Positions 9,610 through 19,517 of a stretch of DNA of 64,000 nucleotides are shown in pieces; the stretch's first letter is position 1, and every line of letters starts with the position of its first letter. This stretch comes from Candidatus Latescibacterota bacterium (lineage in GTDB: Bacteria; Latescibacterota; UBA2968; UBA8231), in assembly GCA_022826515.1 (NCBI GenBank), contig JAJDUT010000090.1:7673-71672 (forward strand), given 5' to 3'. The notes under the pieces are model-generated. The model had not been told where the DNA came from. It saw nothing but the letters and a program-made list of their open reading frames with translations, and searched no databases. A program made the position numbers and the translations under genes.

Positions 9610-10533
9610 TTGGATCCTATCACTATAAATAAATTGCTGTCTGTTGCTGATGCCATTGAGTCACATAGTGTTAAAGGTGAACTCTCACTGGACACATTTC
9701 ACAAAATTATTGAAAGCCAAGGAAACATAAAACACCTCGAACGAAGAGTGCGAGACACGTTGCGAATCTTTGAAGCATCTCACTGGTTAGCCCGAAGAGA
9801 GCAAGATAAGAATATGTTGTGTTTAACCGAAGATTTCCACAAATTTATTCATGCTTGGAACTCTGGAGACTATTTATTGTCGATGAATCAAGGGTTGAAA
9901 AATTATCCTCCTTATGAACGTTTCCTCAACTGTCTAGAGTGCGAAAAAGAGATTGAAATTCCTCACCGTCAGGATAAAGAGTCTCGAAGAATTTTGGGAC
10001 AAAAATTAAAACAAAAATATGATATTACCTTCGTTGCTTTTGATACATTTCAGGTATGGGCAGTATCGGTGGGACACGCATACCGATCACCTTTTGAAGA
10101 AACTCTCTACTGGGGGGGAGAATGGGATATAGATCGACCCTTACCAGAATGTTTTAGAACGGTTTGTAAGAAGAATTATGACCAAGCACATAAAACATCT
10201 GGTTACGCGAATCTAGGACTTTTAGCACATCTCGTTTGTCAGCAACTACGGATATCCTTTCAGGCTTTTGAGATGAAGATGAACGAGTTTGTAAAAACCT
10301 ATTCTGGCGAAATTAGACTCGCTCCAGCAACAATCAGACGAGAAGTTTCTGGACCTTGCCAAATCACCTCAATACGGCCTAGAAAAGAAATTCTTAAAGA
10401 GCGGCTTTCTGCAAAATTGCTGCAAGGTATACAAGCATCGTCTTCAAAATGGCTTGAACATCGCTATTTGGAGGATGGTATGCGAGTAAACGGCAAACTG
10501 GTCAAACTCATTCGATGGGAGGCATCAAGGTGA
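9610..10533 (+). CDS. Hypothetical protein, possible winged-helix N-terminus
   Basis: A 307-residue protein with no family I recognise. The only start that fits is TTG at 9610, preceded by CAGGAG at a workable distance; the nearby ATG at 9603 is in another frame. Residues 1-90 are helical with a pattern compatible with a winged helix (LSLDTFHKII, then helices ending near LCLTEDFHKF). The middle contains C108 and C111 (NCLECE), and the C-terminus is basic. It sits between the PIN nuclease and the ATPase and overlaps the latter by 4 to 19 bp, so it is probably a structural or DNA-binding subunit of the same system. Confidence 0.6.
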   Translation: MDPITINKLLSVADAIESHSVKGELSLDTFHKIIESQGNIKHLERRVRDTLRIFEASHWLARREQDKNMLCLTEDFHKFIHAWNSGDYLLSMNQGLKNYPPYERFLNCLECEKEIEIPHRQDKESRRILGQKLKQKYDITFVAFDTFQVWAVSVGHAYRSPFEETLYWGGEWDIDRPLPECFRTVCKKNYDQAHKTSGYANLGLLAHLVCQQLRISFQAFEMKMNEFVKTYSGEIRLAPATIRREVSGPCQITSIRPRKEILKERLSAKLLQGIQASSSKWLEHRYLEDGMRVNGKLVKLIRWEASR

Positions 10534-11699
10534 CATTAGCAAATGATCTTTCTCTATTTGAAGTTGAACCCCAAGAACTTAATCCATACGAAAAGCATTT
10601 TCTGCTTAAAAATCCGTTTCCTGGACATGGGGAGCCTAGATCTGATGTCTGTACTGACCAAGAAGATCTCAAAAAGAGATTTATCTATGGCTTGAAGAAC
10701 TTTTCCGCAGACGCAAAGCGATTGCGTATTAACGGAGAAAATGGTGCGGGCAAGACAAATATCTTGCGATATTTTGAAGAACTGACCGACGAGGCAAGAC
10801 GAAGTAGGTTGATTAAAAACCTACATCCAATCTATGTTTCTGCTCCTGGAGAGAGTTATTACGACATTCATGGGCAGATTATTGATAAACTGTCTGAACT
10901 ATTCTTAGGCGATTTGTTTGAGACACTGAAATCAAACCCTAAAGAAATTAATACTCTTTCAAAAAAAATTAACTCCGTATCTGAACTCCTAGCAGTTATG
11001 AAAGTACTAGTTGTGCCTGATTTATTTACTATTTACGGTGAGCGACATAAAGATGCTCTAATTCGCTGGTTGAAAGGGCAAAAACTTTCGGTTGCAGATA
11101 AGAGGCTATTAACTGATAGAGATAGAGAAAGGCAGATCTCCGATATTACTAGTGCTTCACTCGCCATGCGATTCTTAAACGGATTGCTTGCTGTGCTAAA
11201 AGAGCTTGGCCTGTGCGATGGTATCGTTCTGCTGTTTGATGAGTTTGAGGAGATTTTTGAAGGACTACCTCGTGCGCGCCAATCTCGATACGTGCAAGAT
11301 TTGCGTCATCTTTTTGATACGCTAACAGAATCCGTTTTCTTTGTGATTGCAACCGTTCCAAACCCAAAAGATCTTGCACAATATCCTGCAATTGAGCGAC
11401 GCCTAGGCGAGGTAATGGCAATTCGAGCTATAGATAGCCCTGAACTTGCAATCAACTACGTGTCAGATTATTTGGACAATGGACGAGACAAGTATGAGAC
11501 ACATCTCAAAGAGCAAGAAAATCAACTTGATTCAAGCCGTCCTGATAGGCATGATCTAAAACCTCTGACTGAAGAAGATGTTAAGGAGGAATACTCCTCA
11601 CTAAAAGAAGAAATTGAGGAGGCTGAGCTCGATGTTCTACCGGGATACTTTTTACCTCGTATGAGAGAACGAATAAGACGAATTGTCGAAGAAAGTTAG
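10530..11699 (+). CDS. P-loop ATPase of the cassette
   Basis: Counting from the GTG at 10530, the product is 389 residues. That start overlaps the previous stop as GTGA and has GGGAGG seven bases upstream, better placed than the in-frame ATG at 10515. Walker A is GENGAGKT (69-76); Walker B is LLFDEFEE, followed by an arginine-rich stretch typical of ORC/STAND-like ATPases. The C-terminus is a charged coiled segment. ATPases of this kind are regular members of multigene defence systems such as BREX and Dpd, but I cannot assign it to one named family. It probably powers or gates the neighbouring transglycosylase and nuclease. Confidence 0.7.
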   Translation: MTLANDLSLFEVEPQELNPYEKHFLLKNPFPGHGEPRSDVCTDQEDLKKRFIYGLKNFSADAKRLRINGENGAGKTNILRYFEELTDEARRSRLIKNLHPIYVSAPGESYYDIHGQIIDKLSELFLGDLFETLKSNPKEINTLSKKINSVSELLAVMKVLVVPDLFTIYGERHKDALIRWLKGQKLSVADKRLLTDRDRERQISDITSASLAMRFLNGLLAVLKELGLCDGIVLLFDEFEEIFEGLPRARQSRYVQDLRHLFDTLTESVFFVIATVPNPKDLAQYPAIERRLGEVMAIRAIDSPELAINYVSDYLDNGRDKYETHLKEQENQLDSSRPDRHDLKPLTEEDVKEEYSSLKEEIEEAELDVLPGYFLPRMRERIRRIVEES

Positions 11700-11702
11700 C
11701 TG

Positions 11703-12890
11703 ATGAATCAAGATAATACACAAAACTTTGTCTCTTCAGAATTTTTAGAGACACCCAATCTGTTTGCCAGCTATCGCATACATGACTTTCCACGTGCTGG
11801 CTTACGTTGCCATCCGTGGAAAATGACTGGCACCCAAGCGATTCTGCTCAACGCCTTTGACCTGTTGGCAAATAAACGGACTCATAAGTTTACTTCAAAA
11901 ATACGAAATACGAAGGGTAAACTTCACGAGTACGTCGAGTTTGATGGTCCACTAATGCTTGATTCTGGTGCTTTTAATTTTATGCAACATGCTGAAATCA
12001 GCATTACACCTCTTGATGTCCTTTCGATTGGAATTGAGTTAGGGGCTGATATGTCGGTTGTACTTGACCACCCCTTTAAACCTAAATCCGATCCCAAAGA
12101 AATAGGTGAACGTTGGTCAAATACTGTAGCGAATACCCGTAAAATGTTTGAAGCTCTAAAAGAGTCCGACGCTTCCCATATTCCGACACTCATACCGGTT
12201 CTTCATGGCCATGATGAGAAAACTCTTGCGTACGCTTTAGATACTATTGTCAAAATTTGGGGCCAAGAGCCTACCATCGTCGGCATTGGGAGTTTGGCAC
12301 CGCTTGCTCTAAATGGAAGTAAGCGCACAGTAGTCGATGTCATTTTCACAGCCCGAAAACTTCTACCCAACGCGCACATTCACTGTTTTTCCTTGGGTTC
12401 TGCCCTGCTAATGCTATTTGCCTTTTACTGTGGTGCTAATACAGTTGATTCGCAGACTTGGATTATGAGCGCCGCCTTCAAACAAGTACAGCTACCTGGA
12501 TTTCATTTGACCCGTTTTTCCCGTCGTGAGGCCGAAAGAAATCCCACCCAATATGAGCAAACTCGTTATGCTTTTGCTCAGCACTTGCTGCGCTTAATTA
12601 CTGAAGAAGGATTCGCGGTCAAAGACTGGGACAACGGAAAAACTTGGTCAATCTGCGATGAGCACTCTGCACTTTCTTACTTAGATTATCTTGAAGACCG
12701 TGACGGGATAAACCATATTCATCGCCGGGCCTGCCATAATCTATATTCATTCAACTTTGAGGCAAAGCGAGTACGCCAAGAAAAGAATGTAGGTACACTC
12801 GAAACCTTTATTCACAGTCGAATGAAAAGCACTGTCTATCGAAAGGTGTTTGACTATGCAATTAATAAAAACCAGACAAGAGTGGTCTAA
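11703..12890 (+). CDS. DpdA-like tRNA-guanine transglycosylase homologue
   Basis: A 395-residue TIM-barrel protein resembling TGT and the DNA-acting DpdA family. Landmarks in order: MLDSGAF with D87 (TGT 'DSGGF' base-binding Asp), LDHPF with D122, IPVLHG near 164-169, GIGSLAP near 195-200 (TGT 'GLAVG'), HCFSLGS near 227-233, and VDSQTW with D249 where the TGT nucleophile is expected. Near the C-terminus HNLYSFNFE resembles the TGT 'HNLYFY' helix, but the Cys set of the zinc site is incomplete. DpdA exchanges guanine for preQ0 in DNA, so this gene suggests deazaguanine insertion into DNA or RNA. No preQ0 synthesis gene is in the window, so the precursor would come from elsewhere. Confidence 0.75.
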   Translation: MNQDNTQNFVSSEFLETPNLFASYRIHDFPRAGLRCHPWKMTGTQAILLNAFDLLANKRTHKFTSKIRNTKGKLHEYVEFDGPLMLDSGAFNFMQHAEISITPLDVLSIGIELGADMSVVLDHPFKPKSDPKEIGERWSNTVANTRKMFEALKESDASHIPTLIPVLHGHDEKTLAYALDTIVKIWGQEPTIVGIGSLAPLALNGSKRTVVDVIFTARKLLPNAHIHCFSLGSALLMLFAFYCGANTVDSQTWIMSAAFKQVQLPGFHLTRFSRREAERNPTQYEQTRYAFAQHLLRLITEEGFAVKDWDNGKTWSICDEHSALSYLDYLEDRDGINHIHRRACHNLYSFNFEAKRVRQEKNVGTLETFIHSRMKSTVYRKVFDYAINKNQTRVV

Positions 12891-12934
12891 CCTCCATTAT
12901 CACGTCTTAGAAAAGCGGCCTCATACCTCCGGGG

Positions 12935-12988
12935 CTGGCCGCCATCATACGCGCTTGGCCATCCGAAACCAACCGCGACCTGCTGTAG
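12935..12988 (+). pseudogene. Remnant of a GIY-YIG gene 3' end
   Basis: Read in frame, this stretch gives L-A-A-I-I-R-A-W-P-S-E-T-N-R-D-L-L-stop, which matches the last 17 residues and stop of the GIY-YIG protein at 7250-7624 (E-A-T-I-I-R-A-W-Q-P-E-T-N-R-N-L-L). Nothing upstream continues the homology. It lies in the same orientation as the intact gene, about 5.3 kb downstream, just past the last gene of the cassette. Confidence 0.7.
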
Positions 12989-13039
12989 TCTAACCTTACA
13001 TGATACACACAGCATTACAACCCTAACCGAAAGCGCACT

Positions 13040-13785
<746 letters not shown>

Positions 13786-13789
<4 letters not shown>

Positions 13790-15078
13790 ACGGCGTCGCC
13801 CATTATCAGTCCTGCTTTAACGACCTCGTCGGCACAGATGAGTTGGTGTCACTGCGGCAAAAGGCCATTGAGCACTTCGCCGACGCTGGCTTTCCCACGA
13901 CCAAAGACGAGGAGTGGGCTTTTACCAACATCGGCCCGCTGACTCGGATCAACTTCGAGTTAGCCGCGTCCTCGTCCGCACCTGCCGTTCTCGACGACTA
14001 CCGCTACGGCCTCAACGGGCTGGTCTTTGTCGATGGGCACTTTGCTCCCGCGCATTCTCATCTCAACGGCCTGTCCGCCGGTGTGCGCGTCGAGCACTTG
14101 GGTGACGCCATCGCCTCGAACGGCGACCTAGTCTCGGAGTCCCTAGGCCGAGTCGCCGCCACCGAAGACGAAGCCTTCACCGCGCTCAACACCGCCTTCC
14201 TACAAGACGGTGCGGTCGTTTATCTACCCCCGGGAGCCGTCGTCGAGCAACCCATCCACTTGCTCTTTGTCTCCACCGGCCAACGCCCCAACGTCGTCTC
14301 CCATCCGCGCGTTCTCGTAGTCGCCGAAGCCAACACCCAAGCGACCCTAGTCGAAAGCTACGTCGGCTTGGATTCGGAACCGTATCTGACCAATAGCGTC
14401 AGCGAATTCTTCGTCGGCCCCGACGCCGTGCTCGACCACTACCGAGTCCAGCGCGAATCCGCCGCGGCCTTCCACATCGCATCAACCCACGTCCGCGAGG
14501 AACGCGCCGCCCAATTCCGCTCGACCGCCATCACGCTGGGAGGACGCCTGACCCGCCACCACGTCCACACCGCGCTAGAAGGCGAAGGCGTTGACTCTAC
14601 TCTCAACGGCCTCTACATCGAAGACGGGACGCAACACGTCGATAACCACACGCTCATCGAGCACGCCCAGCCGCACTGCCAGAGCCACGAGTTCTACAAA
14701 GGCATACTCGGCGGCCGCGCCACCGGCGTCTTCCGCGGCAAGATCCACGTTCACCAAGCCGCGCAAAAAACCGACGCCTACCAAGCCAATCAGAATCTTC
14801 TACTCTCGGAGACGGCCCAAATCAACACCAAGCCCCAACTCGAAATCTACGCCGACGACGTCAAGTGTTCGCACGGAGCTACCATCGGCCAACTCGACGA
14901 AGACGCTTTGTTCTACTTGCGCTCCCGAGGCATTGGCCACCAAGAGGCCGTCCGGGTGCTGACGCGCGCCTTTGCCGGCGAAGTCCTCGACCGCGTGCGC
15001 GTCCCTGCCCTCAAAGACCAACTCGACCGACTAGTCGATCACCGGCTAGACCAAGCCGCCGCCGCAGTTGCCCCATGA
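13786..15078 (+). CDS. sufD: SufD Fe-S scaffold protein
   Basis: The start is the ATG at 13786, which overlaps the sufC stop (ATGA); the frame is open further upstream inside sufC, but that is a shadow. The product is 430 residues with the SufBD beta-helix and the C-terminal signature VKCSHGATIGQLDEDALFYL, whose 'GQLDED' is the SufD version. SufD forms the SufBC2D scaffold and helps iron entry. With no sufB in the operon it may pair with a sufB located elsewhere, or act as a SufD homodimer with SufC. Confidence 0.93.
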
Positions 15079-16304
15079 CCGCTTCCTTTGACATCGCCAA
15101 GATCCGCCGCGACTTCCCCGTCCTCGGCGAGAAAATCCGCGGCAAGGATCTCGTCTATTTCGACAACGGCGCGACCACTCAAAAGCCGCTGACGGTCATC
15201 TACGCGCTCCAGCGCTACTACGCTCGCGAAAACGCCAACATCCATCGCGGCGTCCACTTCCTCAGCCAGCAGGCGACCTTTGCCTACGAACGCGCGCGCG
15301 GCCGCGTCGGCCAGTTCATCAACGCCCGCGAGAGCAGCGAAGTAGTATTCGTGCGCGGCACCACCGAAGCACTCAATCTCGTCGCCCACAGCTATGGCCG
15401 GTCGCAGCTAGGCCCCGACGACGAGATCATCGTCTCGCAGCTAGAGCACCACTCCAACATCGTGCCGTGGCAACTGCTGTGCGAGGAAAAGGGCGCGCGC
15501 CTGCGGGTAGTGCCCATCAGCGATACGGGTGAGTTCCTCTTCGACGAATACGAGCGCCTGCTGTCCGAGCGCACCCGCATCGTGGCCATCGCCCACGCTT
15601 CCAACGCCCTTGGCACCATCCTGCCGGTAAAGGAAATCGCCGCCTTGGCCCATCAGCACGGCGCAGTAGTAGTAGTCGATGGAGCGCAAGGAGTACCCCA
15701 CCTGCCGGTGGATGTGCAGGACCTCGACTGCGACTTCTACGCCTTTTCCGGGCACAAACTCTTCGGCCCCACTGGCATCGGCGTGCTCTACGGCAAGCAG
15801 GCCCTTTTACACGCCATGCCGCCCTATGAAGGCGGCGGCTCCATGATCGAGAAAGTGAGCTTTGACGGCACTACGTATGCTCCCCCGCCGATGCGCTTTG
15901 AGGCTGGCACGCCGCACATCGCCGGTGTCATTGGCTTGGAGACCGCCATTGATTACGTCAACTCCGTGGGGAAAGAGCAGATCGCCGCGTACGAGGCCGA
16001 CTTGCTCGCGTACGCAGACGCAGCCCTCGCCGACATCCCGGGCCTGCGCCTGATCGGCACGGCCCGCGAGCGCGTAGCCGTGATCTCCTTCGCGCTCGGC
16101 GATATCCACCCGCACGATATCGGCACCATCCTCGACGCTGAGGGCATTGCCGTGCGCGCGGGCCACCACTGCGCCCAGCCGACCATGCAGTTTTACCAAG
16201 TGCCTGCTACGGTGCGCGCTTCGTTGGCTTTTTACAACACGCGCGCGGAAATTGACGCCCTAGTCGCGGCATTGCACAAGGTCAAGAAGGTGTTTGGAGG
16301 GTGA
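15075..16304 (+). CDS. sufS: SufS cysteine desulfurase
   Basis: A 409-residue PLP enzyme starting at the ATG at 15075, coupled to sufD by a four-base overlap. K228 in FSGHKLFGPTG is the PLP-binding lysine and C366 in RAGHHCAQP is the persulfide cysteine; the short loop round C366 marks a class II (SufS) desulfurase, the type that passes sulfur to SufU. It releases sulfur from L-cysteine for cluster assembly. The N-terminus (DIAKIRRDFPVL) is typical of SufS. Confidence 0.96.
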   Translation: MTASFDIAKIRRDFPVLGEKIRGKDLVYFDNGATTQKPLTVIYALQRYYARENANIHRGVHFLSQQATFAYERARGRVGQFINARESSEVVFVRGTTEALNLVAHSYGRSQLGPDDEIIVSQLEHHSNIVPWQLLCEEKGARLRVVPISDTGEFLFDEYERLLSERTRIVAIAHASNALGTILPVKEIAALAHQHGAVVVVDGAQGVPHLPVDVQDLDCDFYAFSGHKLFGPTGIGVLYGKQALLHAMPPYEGGGSMIEKVSFDGTTYAPPPMRFEAGTPHIAGVIGLETAIDYVNSVGKEQIAAYEADLLAYADAALADIPGLRLIGTARERVAVISFALGDIHPHDIGTILDAEGIAVRAGHHCAQPTMQFYQVPATVRASLAFYNTRAEIDALVAALHKVKKVFGG

Positions 16305-16348
16305 GAAATGGGTAGCGATTTATACAACATCAACAAGGTATTTCAACG

Positions 16349-16801
16349 ATGACTGAACTCCGCGAACTGTATCAGCAGATCATTCTCGATCACAACAAAA
16401 ATCCGCGCAACTTCGGCAAGCTGCCCGAGGCCAATCGCATGCAAGAGGGCCACAATCCCCTGTGCGGCGATCACCTGAACATCTATCTCCACGTGGCCGA
16501 CGAGCGGATTGCCGACATCAGCTTTGACGGGTCGGGTTGCGCCATTTCCAAAGCCTCGGCTTCCCTGATGACCGCCGCCCTCAAAGGCAAGCGTCCCGAC
16601 GAGGCGGTGGAGCTGTTTGAGCAGTTCCAGCAGATGGTGACCGCGGACCCGGACGCACCCGTCGATCACCAAGCCTTGGGCAAGATGGCCGTCTTCGCTG
16701 GAGTGCGCGAGTTCCCCATGCGCGTCAAGTGCGCGACCCTCGCTTGGCACGCCGCCAAAGCGGCCATAGAACAAGACTCGTCTCCCGTATCTACCGAATA
16801 G
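16349..16801 (+). CDS. sufU: SufU sulfur-transfer protein
   Basis: A 150-residue IscU-like protein. It has the three family cysteines C39 (NPLCGD, with D41), C64 (GSGCAIS) and C128 (RVKCATLAW), the zinc/sulfur-acceptor site of SufU. The insert between C64 and C128 that separates SufU from IscU is present. It accepts persulfide sulfur from SufS, the gene just before it. It begins 44 bp after sufS, with an AAGGT-type ribosome binding site upstream of the ATG. Confidence 0.94.
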   Translation: MTELRELYQQIILDHNKNPRNFGKLPEANRMQEGHNPLCGDHLNIYLHVADERIADISFDGSGCAISKASASLMTAALKGKRPDEAVELFEQFQQMVTADPDAPVDHQALGKMAVFAGVREFPMRVKCATLAWHAAKAAIEQDSSPVSTE

Positions 16802-16829
16802 AACCGCGCCGTCTAAAAAGGAGTCCTCC

Positions 16830-17168
16830 ATGGAACTGTTGCACGAAAAAACCTTTCCCCCCGACTCTACCGAGGCCAAAGTCGTGGCCGTGCTCAAGAC
16901 CTGCTACGACCCTGAGATTCCGGTCGATATCTTTGCCCTCGGCCTAATCTACGACATTGAGGTTAGCGACTCGCAGGACGTCCATGTGACCATGACCTTG
17001 ACCTCGCCCGCCTGTCCGGTAGCCGGCACGCTGCCGCCAGAAATTGAGCACAAAATCAAGGCCCATGTCCCAGACATCGCCACAGCCCTGGTCGAGGTCG
17101 TGTGGGATCCGCCCTGGACGATCGACATGATGACTGAAGGGGCCAAACTCGAACTAGGTATGATGTAG
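16830..17168 (+). CDS. sufT: SufT, MIP18/DUF59 family
   Basis: A 112-residue DUF59 protein with TCYDPEIPVDIFALGLIY near 24-41 and SPACPVAGTLP with the conserved cysteine near 62, the family's hallmark. SufT-type proteins help maturation of Fe-S proteins. It follows sufU at 29 bp with a strong AAAAGGAG site just before the ATG, so it belongs to the suf operon. Confidence 0.9.
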   Translation: MELLHEKTFPPDSTEAKVVAVLKTCYDPEIPVDIFALGLIYDIEVSDSQDVHVTMTLTSPACPVAGTLPPEIEHKIKAHVPDIATALVEVVWDPPWTIDMMTEGAKLELGMM

Positions 17169-17248
17169 AGAAGCAGTGGTTGGTGGTCAGTGGCCGGTAG
17201 TCAGTCCTTGCCCGACCCTACTAACCTCTGTTCAGTGGAGAGATTGTT

Positions 17249-17707
17249 ATGAAACTCAGCTCAAGCGAAGAATACGGCTTGCGCTGCCTCTTGCAACTGG
17301 CCCGCCAGACCCCCGGCAGCCTGACCATCCCGGAAATCAGCCAAGCCGAGGGGATCACCCATCACAATGTCGCCAAGCTCTTGCGCATTCTCCGGCAGGG
17401 CGGCTTTGTGGCAAGCGCCCGCGGCCAGCAAGGCGGCTACGCCCTCGCCAAGCCTCCCCACCAAATCGCCGTGGCCGACGCGCTCGCCACGCTAGGCGGT
17501 CGCCTCTTCGACGACAGCTTCTGCGATCACTTCGCCGGCAGCGCGGATTGCTGCACCCACTCGCTCACCGCGTGTTCAGTGCGCGCGCTGTGGGGACAAG
17601 TGCAGCAGGCCGTTGACCAAATTTTATCGCGCACAACCCTCGCCGACCTGCTGGAACAAGGCTACGCCCTCGCCGACGAAGAGGCCCTACTCGATATATC
17701 GGCTTAA
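17249..17707 (+). CDS. Rrf2-family regulator (IscR/SufR-type)
   Basis: A 152-residue Rrf2 winged-helix protein: helix-turn-helix at about 27-50 (TIPEISQAEGITHHNVAKLL), wing with G-G-Y at 62-64. The cysteine cluster C92, C101/C102 and C109 resembles the Fe-S ligands of IscR-type regulators. It closes the suf operon (80 bp after sufT, GGAGAG before the ATG), so it is probably the cluster-sensing regulator of that operon. No operator could be assigned with confidence. Confidence 0.88.
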   Translation: MKLSSSEEYGLRCLLQLARQTPGSLTIPEISQAEGITHHNVAKLLRILRQGGFVASARGQQGGYALAKPPHQIAVADALATLGGRLFDDSFCDHFAGSADCCTHSLTACSVRALWGQVQQAVDQILSRTTLADLLEQGYALADEEALLDISA

Positions 17708-17741
17708 GGTTTTACACTTTTCAATGGATAGGAGACATCCA

Positions 17742-17984
17742 TTGAAAAATCTCGACCGTATAACTATCAATCCCAAAGTCTGCTTAGGACAACCCACTAT
17801 TCGGGGCATGAGGATCACCGTAAGCGTGATTCTTAAAATGCTGGCCGGGGGTAAGTCCGTAGCAGAGGTTTTAGAGGCGTACAAAGAACTCGAAGAAGAA
17901 GACGTGATTCAATCGCTGAGATACGCGGCGTGGGTCGTCTCCGATCAGTTGGAATATCCGCATAGAGATGGTAATCTGAGATGA
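17742..17984 (+). CDS. DUF433 protein (antitoxin-like)
   Basis: An 80-residue DUF433 protein, with the family opening DRITINPKVCLGQPTIRGMRITV and the helix-rich ending SLRYAAWVV. The best start is TTG at 17742, with AGGAG seven bases upstream; an ATG at 17724 would add six residues. DUF433 proteins usually precede a DUF5615 PIN-like toxin. Here the next gene, overlapping by four bases (ATGA), is instead a CARF-like sigma54 activator. It may be the DNA-binding or control partner of that regulator, or a leftover antitoxin. Confidence 0.82.
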   Translation: MKNLDRITINPKVCLGQPTIRGMRITVSVILKMLAGGKSVAEVLEAYKELEEEDVIQSLRYAAWVVSDQLEYPHRDGNLR

Positions 17985-19483
17985 AAAAAGTTTTGCTGTG
18001 CTGGATCGGTGCCACAGATTTGCGTGCCTCACAAGGAGAAGATGTTGGCGAGGGGCCTATTGCACAGGCAGTGGAAAAACTCGGGTTTGACGAGGTATTT
18101 TTGATTTCAAACTACCTCAAGCCAGAGGACCGTATCCGTGTAGCCGCGTACATCGAATGGGCAAGGAAACGGAGCTCGACGCCATACCAATTATATGAGG
18201 AGAAGCTTTCAAGTCCGACCCACTTTGGCGAAATCTATGAGACTGCGGTGCGCGTTTGCATAGAGGCTTTGGGCAAACAGCGCGATCAAGTGGAATTGAC
18301 TTTTCACCTGAGTCCTGGTACGCCGGCAATGGCCGCGGTGTGGATCCTCTTAGCGAAAACGCGCTTTCCCGCTGAGTTGATCGAGTCTTCAAGAGAATAC
18401 GGCGTTCAAGCGGTGTCTGTTCCCTTCGATATTTCGGCCGAATTTTTGCCCGACCTACTACTCAAACCCGACGAGCAGCTCCGCTCGGCCAGCGCAGAGA
18501 AACCCATAGAATCAGCAAATTTTGCAGACATACACTACCGAAGTCCGATCATGGCGAGTTTGGTCGGAAGGGCGCAGCGCGTCGCATTGCGGAACGTTCC
18601 CGTTTTGCTCGAAGGCGAATCCGGCACCGGGAAAGAACTTTTTGCCCGCGCTATTCACCAACACAGCCAACGAAAGGGTAAATTTATCGCGGTGAACTGC
18701 GGCGCAATTCCGGAATCTCTTGTGGAACCCGAACTGTTTGGGCATGAAAAAGACGCGTTTACCGGCGCAAATGCCCTACGCAAAGGTCATTTTGAGTCGG
18801 CCAGTGGCGGTACGATCTTTTTGGATGAAATCGGCGAGTTACCCAAAAATATGCAAGTGAGATTGTTGCGCGTCCTCCAAGAAGGCGAGGTGGTTCGCCT
18901 CGGTTCCTCCAAACCTATCAGCGTAGATGTACGCATCATAGCGGCAACAAACCGGACTCTCATAGAGGAAGTGGGCGAAGGACGATTTCGAGAGGACTTG
19001 TTTTATCGGATTGCAGTAGCCTGTATCAAATTGCCTCCTTTGCGAGACCGCCCAGGGGATTTGGGTCTGCTGATTGACCATTTGATCGCACAGATCAATC
19101 AGGAAAGCGAGGATCAGCCTGGGTACCGACGCAAAAAAATTTCCCCTAATGCAAAAAATATTCTCCTAAACCACGATTGGCCGGGCAATATACGCGAGTT
19201 GCAAAACACGCTTAGACGTGCAATGGTGTGGACAGACGGCGAAATTCTCAAGGAACAAGATATTGAAGAGGCATTCTTACCCACCTACGATAAGGGGGGC
19301 ACAGAAATCTTAAACCGCCCATTAGGTGAGGATTTTAGCCTGCCTGACCTAATTAGCGAAGTCGCCAGACACTATCTTCAGCGTGCCGAGGAGGAATCTA
19401 GGACGAAAACAGAAGCTGCGGAGCGGTTAGGATTGCCTAATCGTCAGACGTTTAATAATTGGAAGGAGAAGCACAAGGTATAG
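17981..19483 (+). CDS. CARF-like sigma54-dependent activator (RtcR-related)
   Basis: A 500-residue regulator. Residues 1-165 look like a CARF/RtcR-type Rossmann sensor, with FHLSPGTPAMAAVWIL near 108-123, the ligand-loop pattern of CARF domains. The sigma54 AAA+ domain follows: Walker A GESGTGKE 212-219, DAFTGA 258-263 in place of the usual GAFTGA, Walker B GGTIFLDEIG 276-285, R-finger region EDLFYRI. A Fis-like helix-turn-helix ends the protein (TKTEAAERLGLPNRQTFNNW). CARF domains bind cyclic oligonucleotides or RNA ends; RtcR responds to RNA damage. A near-consensus sigma54 promoter begins 35 bp after the stop, so the likely target is the microprotein operon next door. Confidence 0.85.
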   Translation: MKKVLLCWIGATDLRASQGEDVGEGPIAQAVEKLGFDEVFLISNYLKPEDRIRVAAYIEWARKRSSTPYQLYEEKLSSPTHFGEIYETAVRVCIEALGKQRDQVELTFHLSPGTPAMAAVWILLAKTRFPAELIESSREYGVQAVSVPFDISAEFLPDLLLKPDEQLRSASAEKPIESANFADIHYRSPIMASLVGRAQRVALRNVPVLLEGESGTGKELFARAIHQHSQRKGKFIAVNCGAIPESLVEPELFGHEKDAFTGANALRKGHFESASGGTIFLDEIGELPKNMQVRLLRVLQEGEVVRLGSSKPISVDVRIIAATNRTLIEEVGEGRFREDLFYRIAVACIKLPPLRDRPGDLGLLIDHLIAQINQESEDQPGYRRKKISPNAKNILLNHDWPGNIRELQNTLRRAMVWTDGEILKEQDIEEAFLPTYDKGGTEILNRPLGEDFSLPDLISEVARHYLQRAEEESRTKTEAAERLGLPNRQTFNNWKEKHKV

Positions 19484-19517
19484 GAATTTTTCAAGAAAAA
19501 TCGGCTTTCTGGCAAGG

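Noticed and set aside
7649..12890. Calling the cassette a complete Dpd system.
   Set aside because: Only the transglycosylase-like and possibly the YaaA-like genes fit; the helicases and other dpd genes are absent and preQ0 synthesis genes are not in the window.
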